Below are positions 16,291 through 25,589 of a stretch of 64,000 nucleotides of DNA, piece after piece. A model generated the notes under the pieces. That model was not told where the DNA came from and ran no database searches. It saw only the letters and a list, made by a program, of their open reading frames with translations. The number at the start of each line of letters is the position of its first letter. Within the stretch, counting starts at the first letter, position 1. Made by a program: the position numbers and the translations under genes. Origin of the DNA: Rhodosalinus sediminis (GTDB taxonomy: Bacteria > Pseudomonadota > Alphaproteobacteria > Rhodobacterales > Rhodobacteraceae); assembly GCF_003385555.1 (NCBI RefSeq), contig NZ_QOHR01000003.1, positions 98,776 through 162,775 on the forward strand. The letters run 5' to 3'.

Positions 16291-17618
16291 GCCTGCGCCG
16301 CGCAGTCGCCCTGGTCATGGTCGCGCTGTCGGCCGCCGCCTGCACGGATGTGCCGGACCTCGCGCCCGTGAGCGCCCGCCTCGCCCCCGGCACCGCCGGG
16401 CTCGGCGCCGATCGCGTGCCGGACGACGCGGCGCACACCCCGTTCGGCCGACGGATCGCGCGCGCGGTGCGCGCCGCCCCGGCCCTCGGGCGGAGCTTGG
16501 CGGACCTGCGCGCGGCCCGCGCCGAGACCGCGGCGGCCGACGGCGCCCTGCGTCCGGACGTGAGCCTCGGCCTGCGCACCGAGGCCAGGCGCGTGGCCGG
16601 CGTCACCGCGCGCGACACCGCGCCCGTCCTGCGCGTCTCGCAACTCGTCTACGACGCCGGCGCCGCGCGCGCCGATCGCACGGCGGCCCGGGCCAGCGTC
16701 CTGCAAAGCCGCGCGCAGCAGATCGAGACCGCGGCGCAGACGACGCTCGCGGCGGTGGACACCTACCAGCGCCTGATCACCAGCCGGCGCCTGTCGGCGC
16801 TCGCGGAGGAGGAGCTGCGCAGCCTGCGCCGGATCGCGCAGCGGATCGAGGAACGCGCCGAACGCGGCGCCGCGTCGGGGGCCGAGACCCTCGTCGCGCG
16901 CAGCCGGATCGCCTCCGCCGAGACCCGGCGCGTGGAGGCGCGCGCGCGGCTGGACCGGGCGGCCGCCGCGTATCGGCGGAGCTTCGGCGCGCCGCCGGCG
17001 CATCTGCCGGCGCCGGTCCCCGCGCCCGCCCTGCCCGCCGCGGCGGGTGACGCCGTCGCCGAGAGCCCGCGCCTGCGCGCGGCCGCGGCCCGGCTCGAGG
17101 CGGCGGAGGCCGAGCTGGCCGCGGCGCGCGCCCGGCGCGCGCCCGCCGTGAAGCTCGACGCGACGGGGCGCCGCGCGCCCTCGGGCGACGGGCTGGACAT
17201 CGGCCTCGACCTCTCGCTGAAGTACAGTCTCGACACCCGCGGCGCGCGCCGTGCCGCCGTCGCCGCCGCCGAGGCGCGGCGCGACGCCGCCCGCGCCGAT
17301 CGCGACAGGCTGCGCCGCGAGGTGCGCGAAGCGCTCGCCGTCGTGCGCAGCGACCAAGCGGCCGGCACCGCCCGCATCGCCGCCGCGCGCGAGGCGGTGC
17401 GCGCCCAGGAGGCGCGCGTGGCGGCGGTGCGCGATCAGTTCCGCATCGGCCGGAGCCGGCTCGTCGACCTTCTCGACGCGCGGCGCGACGCCATCCGCGC
17501 GCGCGAGACGCTGATCCGCGCCGAGGCGGAGCGCGTGCTGACCGATTACGCGGCGCTCGCGCTGACGGGCGACATCCTCGACGTGTTCGACATCGACCTG
17601 CCGGAGGCGGAGCCATGA
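16287..17618 (+). CDS. TolC-family outer-membrane lipoprotein of the type I exporter
   Basis: A 443-residue outer-membrane efflux protein. It starts with a lipoprotein signal (LRRAVALVMVALSAAAC, lipobox SAAC at about residue 21), then two OEP repeats rich in long Ala/Arg/Glu helices. Conserved blocks are LRVSQLVYDAG (first repeat) and RDQFRIGRSRLVDLLDARRD (second repeat), typical of TolC/LapE. It would form the outer-membrane duct for adhesin and RTX protein. The start is a GTG inside GTGA overlapping the sapC stop; the ABC gene overlaps its 3' end by 4 bp. Confidence 0.88.
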   Translation: MSLRRAVALVMVALSAAACTDVPDLAPVSARLAPGTAGLGADRVPDDAAHTPFGRRIARAVRAAPALGRSLADLRAARAETAAADGALRPDVSLGLRTEARRVAGVTARDTAPVLRVSQLVYDAGAARADRTAARASVLQSRAQQIETAAQTTLAAVDTYQRLITSRRLSALAEEELRSLRRIAQRIEERAERGAASGAETLVARSRIASAETRRVEARARLDRAAAAYRRSFGAPPAHLPAPVPAPALPAAAGDAVAESPRLRAAAARLEAAEAELAAARARRAPAVKLDATGRRAPSGDGLDIGLDLSLKYSLDTRGARRAAVAAAEARRDAARADRDRLRREVREALAVVRSDQAAGTARIAAAREAVRAQEARVAAVRDQFRIGRSRLVDLLDARRDAIRARETLIRAEAERVLTDYAALALTGDILDVFDIDLPEAEP

Positions 17619-19792
17619 GCATGACCGGAACCGACCGCCGGGTGGTGCCGCTCGAACGGGACGCGCGCAGCCGGCCGGACGAGACGACCCCGCTCGAAGC
17701 CTGCCTCCTGCAGGCCGCCGCGGCGCTCGACCGGCCCCTGACCCTCGCCGCGCTGCAGGCCACGCAGTCCGCGCAGGCCGAGGGGGCGGGCGGCGTGCGC
17801 GCCGCGATCACCGCGGCCGAGCGCGCCGGGCTTCAGGCCGCCTTCGGCGCCCGGCGTCTGCGCGACTTCGACACGACCCTGACCCCGGCGATCCTGCTGC
17901 TGGAGGGCGAGCGGGCCGTGGTGCTCCACGAGGTGCGGCCCGAGGGCCGGCTCGCCGTCTACGACCCCGCGCTGGGCGAGGACCTCGGAGAGATCCGCCG
18001 CGACGCGCTCGAGGCTGTCTACACGGGCCATGCCATCCTCCTGCGCCGCGAGCACCGGGACGACATCCGCGCCGCCGACGAGGGACCGCGCGGACACTGG
18101 TTCTGGTCGGCGCTCCTCGCGAACCGGTGGTCCTATGCGCAGGTGCTGCTGGCCGCCGTTCTGGCCAACGCGCTGTCGCTGACCACCTCGATCTTCATCA
18201 TGGTGGTCTACGACCGCGTGCTGCCGAACGAGGCGACCGAATCGCTCATCGCGCTCACCGTGGGGGTGGGCCTCGCGCTTCTGTTCGACTTCCTGATCAA
18301 GACCCTGCGGGCGAGCTTCATCGATCAGGCCGGGCAGCGCGCGGACATGGCGATCGGGCGGCGGCTCTTCGATCAGCTGCTGGAGATGCAGATGCGCGCG
18401 CGCAAGGGCTCGACCGGCGCGCTCACCAGCACCATGCGCGAATTCGAAACGCTGCGGGACTTCTTCACCTCCGCGACGCTCGTGGCGGTGGTCGATCTTC
18501 CCTTCATCCTTCTCTTCATCGGGGTGATCGCGGCGATCGGCGGGCCGCTCGCGCTCGTCCCGGCGATCGCGGTGCCGGTCGTGCTGGTCGTCGGGCTCGC
18601 CGTGCAACCCGTTCTCGCCCGTCTCGCCGAACGGAGCTTCGAGGACGGCCAGTCGAAACAGAGCGTCCTCGTCGAAACGGTGGCGGGGCTCGAAACGATC
18701 AAGGCCACGGGCGCGGCGGCACGGATGCGCGCGCGCTGGGAGGAGGCGATCGCGCGGCAGTCCGAGCACGGCGCGCGCGCCCGCACGGTGACGCAGGCCG
18801 CCATGAACGCGACCAGTTTCACCCAGCAGGCGGCGCAGGTGATGATCGTGTTTCACGGCGTCTTTCTCGTCACCGCGGGCGGGACGAGCATGGGCGCGCT
18901 GATCGCCAGCGTGATCCTCACCGGCCGCGCCCTCGCGCCGCTGGCGCAGCTCGCGCAGACGCTCACCCGCCTCAACCAGGCCCGCAGCTCCTACCGCAAC
19001 CTCGACGCGCTCATGCGCGCGGACAGCGAGCGGCCGCCCGCCCGCCACTGGATCAGCCGCCCGCGGCTCGAGGGGCGCATCCGCTTCGAGGACGTGCATT
19101 TCACCTATCCCGACCAGACGCAGGCGGCGCTGAACGGCGTGAGCTTCACCATCGAACCGGGCGAGAAGGTGGCGATCCTCGGCCGTATCGGGTCGGGCAA
19201 GAGCACGGTCGCCCGGCTCCTCCTCGGGCTTTACGCCCCGGATCGCGGCGCCGTGCGGCTCGACGACACCGACATCCGGCAGATCGATCCGGGCGATCTG
19301 CGTCGCAACGTCGGCACGGTCCTTCAGGACGTCTGGCTCTTCTCGGGCACCATACGCGAGAACATCGCCATCGGGGCGCGCCGCCCGCGCGACGCCGAGA
19401 TCCTCGAGGCGGCGCGCATCGCCGGGGTGGAGGATTTCGTCGCGCGGCACCCGTCGGGCTACGACATGCGGCTCGCCGAACGAGGCGAGGGGCTCTCGGG
19501 CGGGCAGAAGCAGGCGATCAGCCTCGCCCGCGCGCTCCTCGGGCAGCCGCCCGTCCTTCTCCTCGACGAGCCGACGAGCGCGATGGACGTTCAGAACGAG
19601 CGCGAGGTGATCACCCGTCTCGGCGCGGCCGCCCGGGATCGCACGATGGTCGTGGTCACCCACCGCACCAGCCTGCTCGACCTCGTGGACCGGGTCATCG
19701 TGCTCGAGAACGGCCGCGTCGCCGCCGACGGCGACAAGTCGATCCTCGCGCGGGGCGCGCGGCAGGCGGCGGGGGCTCGCGATGGCGCGTGA
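17615..19792 (+). CDS. Type I secretion ABC transporter with degenerate C39-like domain (LapB type)
   Basis: A 725-residue inner-membrane exporter. Residues ~25-150 are a C39-like N-terminal domain; the catalytic DCG-type cysteine motif of true C39 peptidases is absent, so it probably recognises rather than cuts substrate, as in LapB/HlyB. Residues ~165-450 carry six transmembrane helices. The ATPase domain has Walker A GRIGSGKST (about 523), Q-loop VLQDVWLFSGT, signature LSGGQKQAISLARALL, Walker B PVLLLDEPTSAMD and H-loop VVTHR. Overlaps tolC-type and adaptor genes on both sides (4 and 11 bp). Substrates are most likely the two divergently encoded surface proteins. Confidence 0.93.
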   Translation: MSMTGTDRRVVPLERDARSRPDETTPLEACLLQAAAALDRPLTLAALQATQSAQAEGAGGVRAAITAAERAGLQAAFGARRLRDFDTTLTPAILLLEGERAVVLHEVRPEGRLAVYDPALGEDLGEIRRDALEAVYTGHAILLRREHRDDIRAADEGPRGHWFWSALLANRWSYAQVLLAAVLANALSLTTSIFIMVVYDRVLPNEATESLIALTVGVGLALLFDFLIKTLRASFIDQAGQRADMAIGRRLFDQLLEMQMRARKGSTGALTSTMREFETLRDFFTSATLVAVVDLPFILLFIGVIAAIGGPLALVPAIAVPVVLVVGLAVQPVLARLAERSFEDGQSKQSVLVETVAGLETIKATGAAARMRARWEEAIARQSEHGARARTVTQAAMNATSFTQQAAQVMIVFHGVFLVTAGGTSMGALIASVILTGRALAPLAQLAQTLTRLNQARSSYRNLDALMRADSERPPARHWISRPRLEGRIRFEDVHFTYPDQTQAALNGVSFTIEPGEKVAILGRIGSGKSTVARLLLGLYAPDRGAVRLDDTDIRQIDPGDLRRNVGTVLQDVWLFSGTIRENIAIGARRPRDAEILEAARIAGVEDFVARHPSGYDMRLAERGEGLSGGQKQAISLARALLGQPPVLLLDEPTSAMDVQNEREVITRLGAAARDRTMVVVTHRTSLLDLVDRVIVLENGRVAADGDKSILARGARQAAGARDGA

Positions 19793-21092
19793 CCGGGATC
19801 TGGACCGGCTGGCGCGCGAGATGCGCGGACGCCCGGCCCTGCGCGGGTCGCTCCTTCTCTTCGCGACGCTCGGCTTTCTCGTGACCGCGGCGATCTGGGC
19901 GGCCCGGACCGAGATCGACGAGGTCACGCGCGTGGACGGGCGCATCGTGCCCTCGGGCTCCGTGCAGGTGATCGAGGCGGCGGAGCCCGGCGTGGTGCAG
20001 GCGCTGCACGTCGCGGAGGGCGAGGTCGTCGGCAAGGGCGCCCTCCTGATGGAGCTCGACGGGACGATGCTCGACAGTCGTCTCGGTCAGGAGCGTCAGC
20101 GCGCCTACGGCCTGATGGCGCGGATCGAGCGGCTGCAGGCCGAAATCGACGGCGAACCGCTCGCCTTCAGCCCCGAGCTCGTCCGCCGGGCGCCCGACGT
20201 CGTGGCCTCTGAGACGGCGCTCTACCGGGGGCGCAAGGCCGAACTTCAGGCCGAGATCGACATCCTCGACCGCCAGCGCGCGCAGCGCCGCCAGGACCTC
20301 GAGGAGGGCCGCGCGGAGCTGCGGACCGCGGCGGCGACCCTCGCGGTGCTCGGCGAGGAGCGCGCGATCACGGCCCCCCTCGTGGAGCGCGGCATGGCGC
20401 CGGACACGACGCTGCTGTCGCTCCGCCGCAAGGAAGCGGAATGGCACGGCCGCGAACGCCGCGCGCGCGCCACGCTCGATCGCCTGCGCTCCGGCCTCGA
20501 CGAGATCGACGACCGGATCGCGGCGCAGCGCAGTCGCTTCCGCAGCGCCGCGCTCGGCGATCTCGCGGCGGCGACCGCGGAGCTCGCCGCGTTGAAACCC
20601 GCGCTGCCCGCGCTCGAGACCCGGGCGGACCGCGCGCGTCTCCGCGCGCCGGTGCGCGGGATCGTCAACCGGATCCACAGCCCGACCGTCGGCGCGACGG
20701 CGCGGGCGGGCGAGCCGCTGATCGAGATCGTGCCGCTCGACGACACGCTGCTGGTCGAGGCCTACGTGCGCCCCGACGACATCGCCTTCCTCTATCCCGG
20801 CCAGCCGGTGAAGGTCGGCATCACCGCCTACGATCCCTCCCGCTACGGCACCCTCGACGGCGAGATCCTGCGCATCGGGGCCGATACCGTGACCCGGGAC
20901 GACCGCAAACAGGACGACGTCTTCGTCGTCTCCATCCGCACCGCCGGCACCATCCTCGACGCCGACGGCGCGGAGGTCGAGATCATGCCCGGCATGGTCG
21001 CGCAGGTCGACATTCTGGCCGGGCGGAAAACGGTCCTCGACTACCTCCTGACCCCGGTCGTGCGGGTGAAGGAGCGCGCCCTCCGCGAATAG
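19782..21092 (+). CDS. HlyD-family type I secretion periplasmic adaptor
   Basis: A 436-residue membrane fusion protein. A ~22-residue cytoplasmic head precedes one transmembrane helix (GSLLLFATLGFLVTAAIWAA). The first lipoyl half follows (VDGRIVPSGSVQVIEAAEPGVV), then long coiled coils (~95-270, rich in Arg/Glu/Ala), the second lipoyl half (LRAPVRGIVNRIHSPTVGATARAGEPLIEIVPLD) and a beta barrel (VEAYVRPDDIAFLYPGQPVKV, ending PVVRVKERALRE). It bridges the ABC exporter to the TolC-type duct. It is the last gene of the operon; its start overlaps the exporter gene by 11 bp. Confidence 0.93.
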   Translation: MARDRDLDRLAREMRGRPALRGSLLLFATLGFLVTAAIWAARTEIDEVTRVDGRIVPSGSVQVIEAAEPGVVQALHVAEGEVVGKGALLMELDGTMLDSRLGQERQRAYGLMARIERLQAEIDGEPLAFSPELVRRAPDVVASETALYRGRKAELQAEIDILDRQRAQRRQDLEEGRAELRTAAATLAVLGEERAITAPLVERGMAPDTTLLSLRRKEAEWHGRERRARATLDRLRSGLDEIDDRIAAQRSRFRSAALGDLAAATAELAALKPALPALETRADRARLRAPVRGIVNRIHSPTVGATARAGEPLIEIVPLDDTLLVEAYVRPDDIAFLYPGQPVKVGITAYDPSRYGTLDGEILRIGADTVTRDDRKQDDVFVVSIRTAGTILDADGAEVEIMPGMVAQVDILAGRKTVLDYLLTPVVRVKERALRE

Positions 21093-21595
21093 CCGCACAG
21101 GCCGCCGGGACGCCTCGGCCTTGCGTCGACAGGCCGGCGGCCCGCTCCGACCGCCTCGCGATGGGCCCGGGCGCTGCGGGCGCGCGCCGCCCCGACCGGA
21201 GACCGCGCCCGTGGCGCGTGCGACCGCCGCGGGCGTCTCCCGCGGATCGGCGCCACCGATTTCCGCTCGTCACAGGTGCGAGAGGGACCGGCGGCGGAAG
21301 AGGCAGCCCCGGCGTATCCGCCGGCCCGACGGTCCGCAACCGGCGTCCGATGACAGGCTGCGCCGCGCGTCCTCATCCTCCATCTCCCGCGCAACGACCC
21401 GCCGCGGGCCGACGGCGCGGGCCGCGGCGGCGGGCGCCCCGAACCGGCGCGAGACCTCGGGCGGCATGCGCCCGCGGCAGGCCGCGCCGGCCCACTGCGG
21501 CGCCGGGGATGCCCCACGGCGCGAGGCCCGCGCCGACCGCGACCGCCACGGCTGGTCGTTCTGACAAGAGCCCGCCACAGGCGCTTGCGCGGAAG
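21093..21595. other. 503-bp GC-rich intergenic stretch, no gene seen
   Basis: Between the adaptor gene and tRNA-Arg. All open frames here are uninterrupted only because of extreme GC content; none has a ribosome-binding site plus recognisable protein pattern. I see no terminator with a T-tract, no tRNA and no repeat shared with the rest of the window. Confidence 0.6.
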
Positions 21596-21672
21596 TGGCG
21601 GTCCCGGGAGGACTCGAACCCCCAGCCTGCCGATTAGAAGTCGGCTGCTCTATCCGGTTGAGCTACGGGACC
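21596..21672 (-). tRNA. tRNA-Arg (anticodon TCT)
   Basis: On the minus strand a complete cloverleaf reads GGTCCCG-TA-GCTC-loop-GAGC-A-GCCGA-CTTCTAA-TCGGC-variable-GGGGG-TTCGAGT-CCTCC-CGGGACC-G-CCA. All four stems pair, the anticodon loop CTTCTAA gives TCT (reads AGA), and the 3' CCA is encoded (21596-21598). Confidence 0.96.
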
Positions 21673-21718
21673 GCTGGGCCCGTTGTCCGCGATGCACGCG
21701 CGTTTGGCAAGCGGGGGC

Positions 21719-21988
21719 TCAGCGCAGCTGGCTGTCCTTGGGCGCGCGGCGGTCGGGCCCGCCGCGTGACGCGCGGCGCGCGTCGCGTTCCTCCTGGCAG
21801 TCGCGGCAAAGCGTCACGCCGGGGAGCGCGGCGCGGCGCGCCGCGGGGATCGGCTCCTCGCAGTCGGCGCAGGTCGTGCGGCTCTCGCCCACGGGGCGCC
21901 GGCGCGCCCTCAGGCGGTGGAGTTCGTCGGCGATCGAAGCCTCGATCTGCTCGTGCACCGCGCCGTCGCGCGTCCATCCTCCGGCCAT
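21719..21988 (-). CDS. DksA/TraR-family C4 zinc-finger protein
   Basis: An 89-residue protein whose centre has the DksA/TraR-type finger C-A-D-C-x17-C-R-D-C ([26 protein letters not shown] pattern) preceded by a short helix with the [10 protein letters not shown] segment. Full-length DksA has a long coiled coil; this small form resembles the short TraR-like proteins that bind the RNA polymerase secondary channel, but the coiled coil here is much reduced, so a role in transcription control is inference. It lies alone between two tRNA genes on the same strand. Confidence 0.8.
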   Translation of the reverse strand: MAGGWTRDGAVHEQIEASIADELHRLRARRRPVGESRTTCADCEEPIPAARRAALPGVTLCRDCQEERDARRASRGGPDRRAPKDSQLR

Positions 21989-22045
21989 GCGTCACCTCCG
22001 GCGGGCAGCGTGGCACGGCGGCGGAGGCTCTGCAACGGTGCGGGA

Positions 22046-22121
<76 letters not shown>

Positions 22122-22228
22122 GACGGCGCGGGGTATGCGTCGGTTCGGGGCGACGGTCAAGGGGCCTCGGCCTTGCCGCGCGGGGCATCCGGTCGCATCT
22201 TGGACAAGGAGCGACAGAGGAGAGATCC

Positions 22229-22471
22229 ATGCAGTGCCCGATCGACGGAAGCGAGCTCGTGATGACCGACCGCAACGGGGTCGAGATCGACTATTGCCCG
22301 AAGTGCCGGGGCGTCTGGCTCGATCGTGGCGAGCTCGACAAGATCATCGAGCGCAGCGCGGCGCAGATGGCGCCCGAGCCCGCGCCCCGCGAGCCGCGCT
22401 ACGACGACGACCGCGGCGACCGCAAGAAGAAGAAGCGCGGCGGGTTCCTCGACGAGCTCTTCGACTTCTGA
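22229..22471 (+). CDS. TFIIB-type zinc-ribbon protein
   Basis: An 80-residue protein with a zf-TFIIB-like ribbon: CPIDGSEL near the start, then [18 protein letters not shown], giving C-x-x-D/C...C-x-x-C ligands and the family's GVWLDRGEL box. A basic/acidic tail follows ([17 protein letters not shown]). Members are widespread small proteins of unknown function. GAGAG at a good distance precedes the ATG. Stands alone. Confidence 0.88.
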   Translation: MQCPIDGSELVMTDRNGVEIDYCPKCRGVWLDRGELDKIIERSAAQMAPEPAPREPRYDDDRGDRKKKKRGGFLDELFDF

Positions 22472-22593
22472 TCGCCCCGCGGCCGGCCGGCACGGCGTGA
22501 GACGGCACACCCCCGGGCGACCCGGCGCCACGTGAGAGACGTGGGCGCGCATGCCGCGCCCACCGCCGGCATCGCCCCCCGTCGTCGCGCCGA

Positions 22594-22974
22594 TCAGCGG
22601 CGCAGGAGCATCGGGCCGAGCCGGCCGCCCGCGAAAACGTGGACGTGCAGGTGCGGCACCTCCTGCGCGGCGTCCTCCCCCGCGTTGGAGAGCAGGCGAT
22701 AGCCCGTGCCCCCGGCCCCCGGCGCGACGCCGAGCCTGCGGGCGACCTCCCCCACCGTGCGGGTGAAATCCACGATCTCGGCGTCCGAGGCCTCGGCGGC
22801 GAAGTGGTCGTAGTTCACGTAGGCGCCCTTCGGGATGACCAGCACATGCACCGGCGCCTGCGGGTTGATGTCCTCGAAGGCGAGGCTGTGCTCGGTCTCC
22901 ATCACGGTCTTGTTCGGGATCTCGCCCCGCAGGATCCTGGCGAAGACGTTCTGATCGTCGTAGGCGTAGCCCAT
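22594..22974 (-). CDS. HIT family nucleotide-binding protein
   Basis: A 126-residue histidine-triad protein: N-terminal FARILRGEIPNK, central DINPQAPVHVLVIPKGAYVNY, and the catalytic triad HLHVHVFAG near the C-terminus. HIT hydrolases of this branch (HinT-like) cleave purine phosphoramidates or related adenylylated compounds. It lies 11 bp downstream of the glycosyltransferase gene on the same strand, so may be cotranscribed with it. Confidence 0.93.
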   Translation of the reverse strand: MGYAYDDQNVFARILRGEIPNKTVMETEHSLAFEDINPQAPVHVLVIPKGAYVNYDHFAAEASDAEIVDFTRTVGEVARRLGVAPGAGGTGYRLLSNAGEDAAQEVPHLHVHVFAGGRLGPMLLRR

Positions 22975-22985
22975 CCGGCGCTCCC

Positions 22986-24563
22986 TCAGTCGGCGAAGAG
23001 GTTCTCGGTCGTGGCGATCTCTAGCGCCTCGTCGGGGCCGAGGCCAAGGAATTCGGCGAGCCGCGCCGCCGCCGCCTCCGGCGGGTCGCCCTCGCGGAGC
23101 TGCACATGCTGCGCGGCCCCCGTGTCGCGGATCCGCTCATGCTCGAGCGCGATCTCGTTGCGGATCGTCGGCAGCAGCCGCGCGAGCGTCTCAGGCCGCG
23201 TGCGCGGCCCGGCGAGACCGATGCGCCGCGCGTGCCCGACGAGGTCGTCGTCCGAGAAGCGGCACGCGACCTCGAGCACCCGCGTCCGCGCGGTGTCGCC
23301 GCGCAGGTCCTCGAGCAGGTCGAAATCCGCCGGATCGAGGCAGATCGCCATGCGTTCGACCTCGTGATACTCGAACAGCATGCGGAGCAGGGCACGCCGG
23401 TGGCGGTGGCGCTTCTCCAGCGTCGTCTCGATTCCGCCGAGATCCGGAAGGGGGCAGGACCGCTCGTTGAAGAGATAATCGATGCAGGGGATGTCCGTCG
23501 CCGCCTCGATCCGGGCGATGAGCCGCCGGGCGACGTGCCATTTCTTGCAGACGACGACCAGAAGCTCCCGCCCGTGCCCGAGCTTGCCCTCGGTTTCCCA
23601 GAACCGCGGGGCGGCGCGGCGCCCGATCCGCCCGCGCTGCGTCAGGAACGCATAAAGCCGCCGCCCCTCGTCCGAGACGACGACCTCGCGCCCGCCGCTG
23701 GCGTAGAGGGCGCCCAGCCGCCGGGTCAGCCCGGCGGCCTCGGGGCTGATCTTGCGGGCGAAGAGCGCGTCCTGGCTCAGCAGCAGGTCGTAGTGGTCGT
23801 CGTGGAAGACCACCGGCATCCCGTAGTCCGAGAACATCAGGAAGGTGAGCGTGCGGCTCTCGATCTCGGTCTCGGGGATCAGGTGGCGCACGAGCGTCTG
23901 GAAAAACGTCTCGTCCGGGATCCATGTCGTGCGGAAGAAGCGCACGACATCGGGCCGGCGCGCGATGAAATCGAGGATCGCCTCGATCGTGCCGCGACGC
24001 AGGCACCACCACTGGCTGCCGATCATGACCTGCAGGTCGGCGGGGATCGCCCGCTCGAGCCCCAGCCGCTTCTGCACGTCGAGCGCGGCATAGAAGAGGG
24101 CCTTGTTCCGGCGTTCGTTGAAGACGTGGCGGTATATGAGCCGCTCGTCCCGGAGGCCGGTCTTGATCCAGTCGGAGGCGAAGAAATCGAAGCTTTCGAT
24201 GTAGTCGCGGTCGTGCGCATCGAGGAAGGCGTGCGCGTAATCGGCCGACTTGACCGGCATGCAGTCGCCCGAGAGCATGTAGAAATGCGTGGCCTCCGGA
24301 AAGGCCGCGACCGCGGCGCGCACCGCCTCCAGCGTGGCGGCTACGAGCGACCACTCGCCCCAGCCGCACTTCACCCGCTTGCGCGCGAAAGCAACGTTGG
24401 GGTTGTCCGCGAGCGCTTCCCGGATGCGGCGGAAATCGCGCGGATCGGCGCGCGCGTCGAAATGGATCGCCATGAAATCGCCCGCCGCGGTCAGGCGCTG
24501 CGCCTGTTCGACGATCGCCTCCGGATCCTTGTGACAGAGCAGTATGAAAGCGAGTCTGGCCAT
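22986..24563 (-). CDS. GT14 (core-2/I-branching type) glycosyltransferase with unknown C-terminal domain
   Basis: A 525-residue protein. Residues ~1-270 match the GT14 beta-1,6-N-acetylglucosaminyltransferase-like fold: LAFILLCHKDPEAIVEQ, FMAIHFDARAD, WGEWSLVAATLEAVRAA, THFYMLSGDCMPVKSADY, and GSQWWCLRRGTIEAIL. Residues ~300-525 form a second domain that I associate with alphaproteobacterial GT14 proteins (DUF5927/5928-like, from memory). It probably adds branch sugars to a surface polysaccharide or glycan. A sulfotransferase gene starts divergently 126 bp away, a pairing I recall from other Rhodobacterales. Precise donor and acceptor are unknown. Confidence 0.82.
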   Translation of the reverse strand: MARLAFILLCHKDPEAIVEQAQRLTAAGDFMAIHFDARADPRDFRRIREALADNPNVAFARKRVKCGWGEWSLVAATLEAVRAAVAAFPEATHFYMLSGDCMPVKSADYAHAFLDAHDRDYIESFDFFASDWIKTGLRDERLIYRHVFNERRNKALFYAALDVQKRLGLERAIPADLQVMIGSQWWCLRRGTIEAILDFIARRPDVVRFFRTTWIPDETFFQTLVRHLIPETEIESRTLTFLMFSDYGMPVVFHDDHYDLLLSQDALFARKISPEAAGLTRRLGALYASGGREVVVSDEGRRLYAFLTQRGRIGRRAAPRFWETEGKLGHGRELLVVVCKKWHVARRLIARIEAATDIPCIDYLFNERSCPLPDLGGIETTLEKRHRHRRALLRMLFEYHEVERMAICLDPADFDLLEDLRGDTARTRVLEVACRFSDDDLVGHARRIGLAGPRTRPETLARLLPTIRNEIALEHERIRDTGAAQHVQLREGDPPEAAAARLAEFLGLGPDEALEIATTENLFAD

Positions 24564-24689
24564 GCCGCGCGCGTCGCTCTCCCTCGCCCAGCGCCCGCGC
24601 TCCGGAACGGGCTTCCCTCGGCCGCCAGCTTGCGGCTAGGATGCCCGGAGCGCAACCGGACGCGGCGATCACGCAGGGCGGGACGAGCG

Positions 24690-25508
24690 ATGGGCTTCCC
24701 CGGCACATGGATGACCGAGAGCGAAAGCGTGATCTATCGCGTGGTGCCGAAGTGCGCCTGTTCGACGATCGGGCAGATCCTCTACTATTCCGACCACGGC
24801 CGCTTCTACGACGGCGACATTCACGACGCCGACGAAGGGCTGCACAAATGGGCGCAGGAAGCGAGCCAGCCGGTCATCTCCCGCGCCGTGACCGAGCGCA
24901 GCGCGCCCGCCTTCACCTGCGTGCGCAATCCCTATACACGAATCCTGTCGTCCTTCTTCGACAAGATCTGCGGCGTTCAGCGCAACGGCAAGCGCTACCG
25001 CGGCAACCTCGTGCCGATGATCATGCAGAAATACGGGGTCGAGACCGGCGGCCCCGACGGGCAGGCCGAGTTCGACCAGATCCGCAGCTTCCGCCGGTTC
25101 CTGCTCTTCGCGCGCGACACGATCCGCTGGAAGAAACCGATGGAGCCGGACATTCACTGGTCCGCGGTCTCGGGGCACGTCGGGACGTTCATCGCCAACG
25201 GCGGGCGCTACGATCACATCTTCTGGACGGAGCGCTTCGCCGAGGGGATGCAGACCGTGCTCGACACGATCGAGACGCCGCACCCGGTCGACCTCGCCGC
25301 GATCCCGCGCTTCAACGAGAGCGCCGCGCACGGCCCCGAGCGCGCGCATCCGGTGGAGGACTACTTCGACGACCTCTCGATGCACCTCGTCTACGAGATC
25401 TACCACCGGGATTTCGAGCTCTTCAAATACGACTTCGAGAACCCGGCGAACAAGATGCCGGTGGGCGAGATCGACCTCGACGAAGTGCACGCCAAGCTCG
25501 GCGACTGA
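24690..25508 (+). CDS. Sulfotransferase family 2 protein
   Basis: A 272-residue soluble protein with the PAPS-binding 5' loop VVPKCACSTIGQIL (about residues 18-31) and the 3' phosphate loop RNPYTRILSSFFDKI (about 74-88), as in carbohydrate sulfotransferases. It would transfer sulfate from PAPS to a glycan, possibly the one built by the divergent GT14 enzyme. The ATG at 24690 gives a protein starting just before the PAPS loop; longer in-frame extensions overlap the glycosyltransferase gene and are not real. CysQ (32072-32857) elsewhere in the window recycles the PAP product. Confidence 0.85.
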   Translation: MGFPGTWMTESESVIYRVVPKCACSTIGQILYYSDHGRFYDGDIHDADEGLHKWAQEASQPVISRAVTERSAPAFTCVRNPYTRILSSFFDKICGVQRNGKRYRGNLVPMIMQKYGVETGGPDGQAEFDQIRSFRRFLLFARDTIRWKKPMEPDIHWSAVSGHVGTFIANGGRYDHIFWTERFAEGMQTVLDTIETPHPVDLAAIPRFNESAAHGPERAHPVEDYFDDLSMHLVYEIYHRDFELFKYDFENPANKMPVGEIDLDEVHAKLGD

Positions 25509-25589
25509 GCCGCCGCGAGCGCGCGTCGGGCCTTCGCGGCCCTCCTCGCTCCCGCGCCGCGCCGGGGGCGACCGGCGGGCGCCCGCGCC

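Noticed and set aside
21121-21578. Open frames of 100-150 residues between the HlyD gene and tRNA-Arg
   Set aside because: No ribosome-binding site or protein-like pattern; compositionally biased frames on both strands, expected by chance at this GC content.
23106-24689. A ~530-residue upstream extension of the sulfotransferase frame
   Set aside because: It is antisense to the GT14 glycosyltransferase; the sulfotransferase fold begins right after the ATG at 24690.
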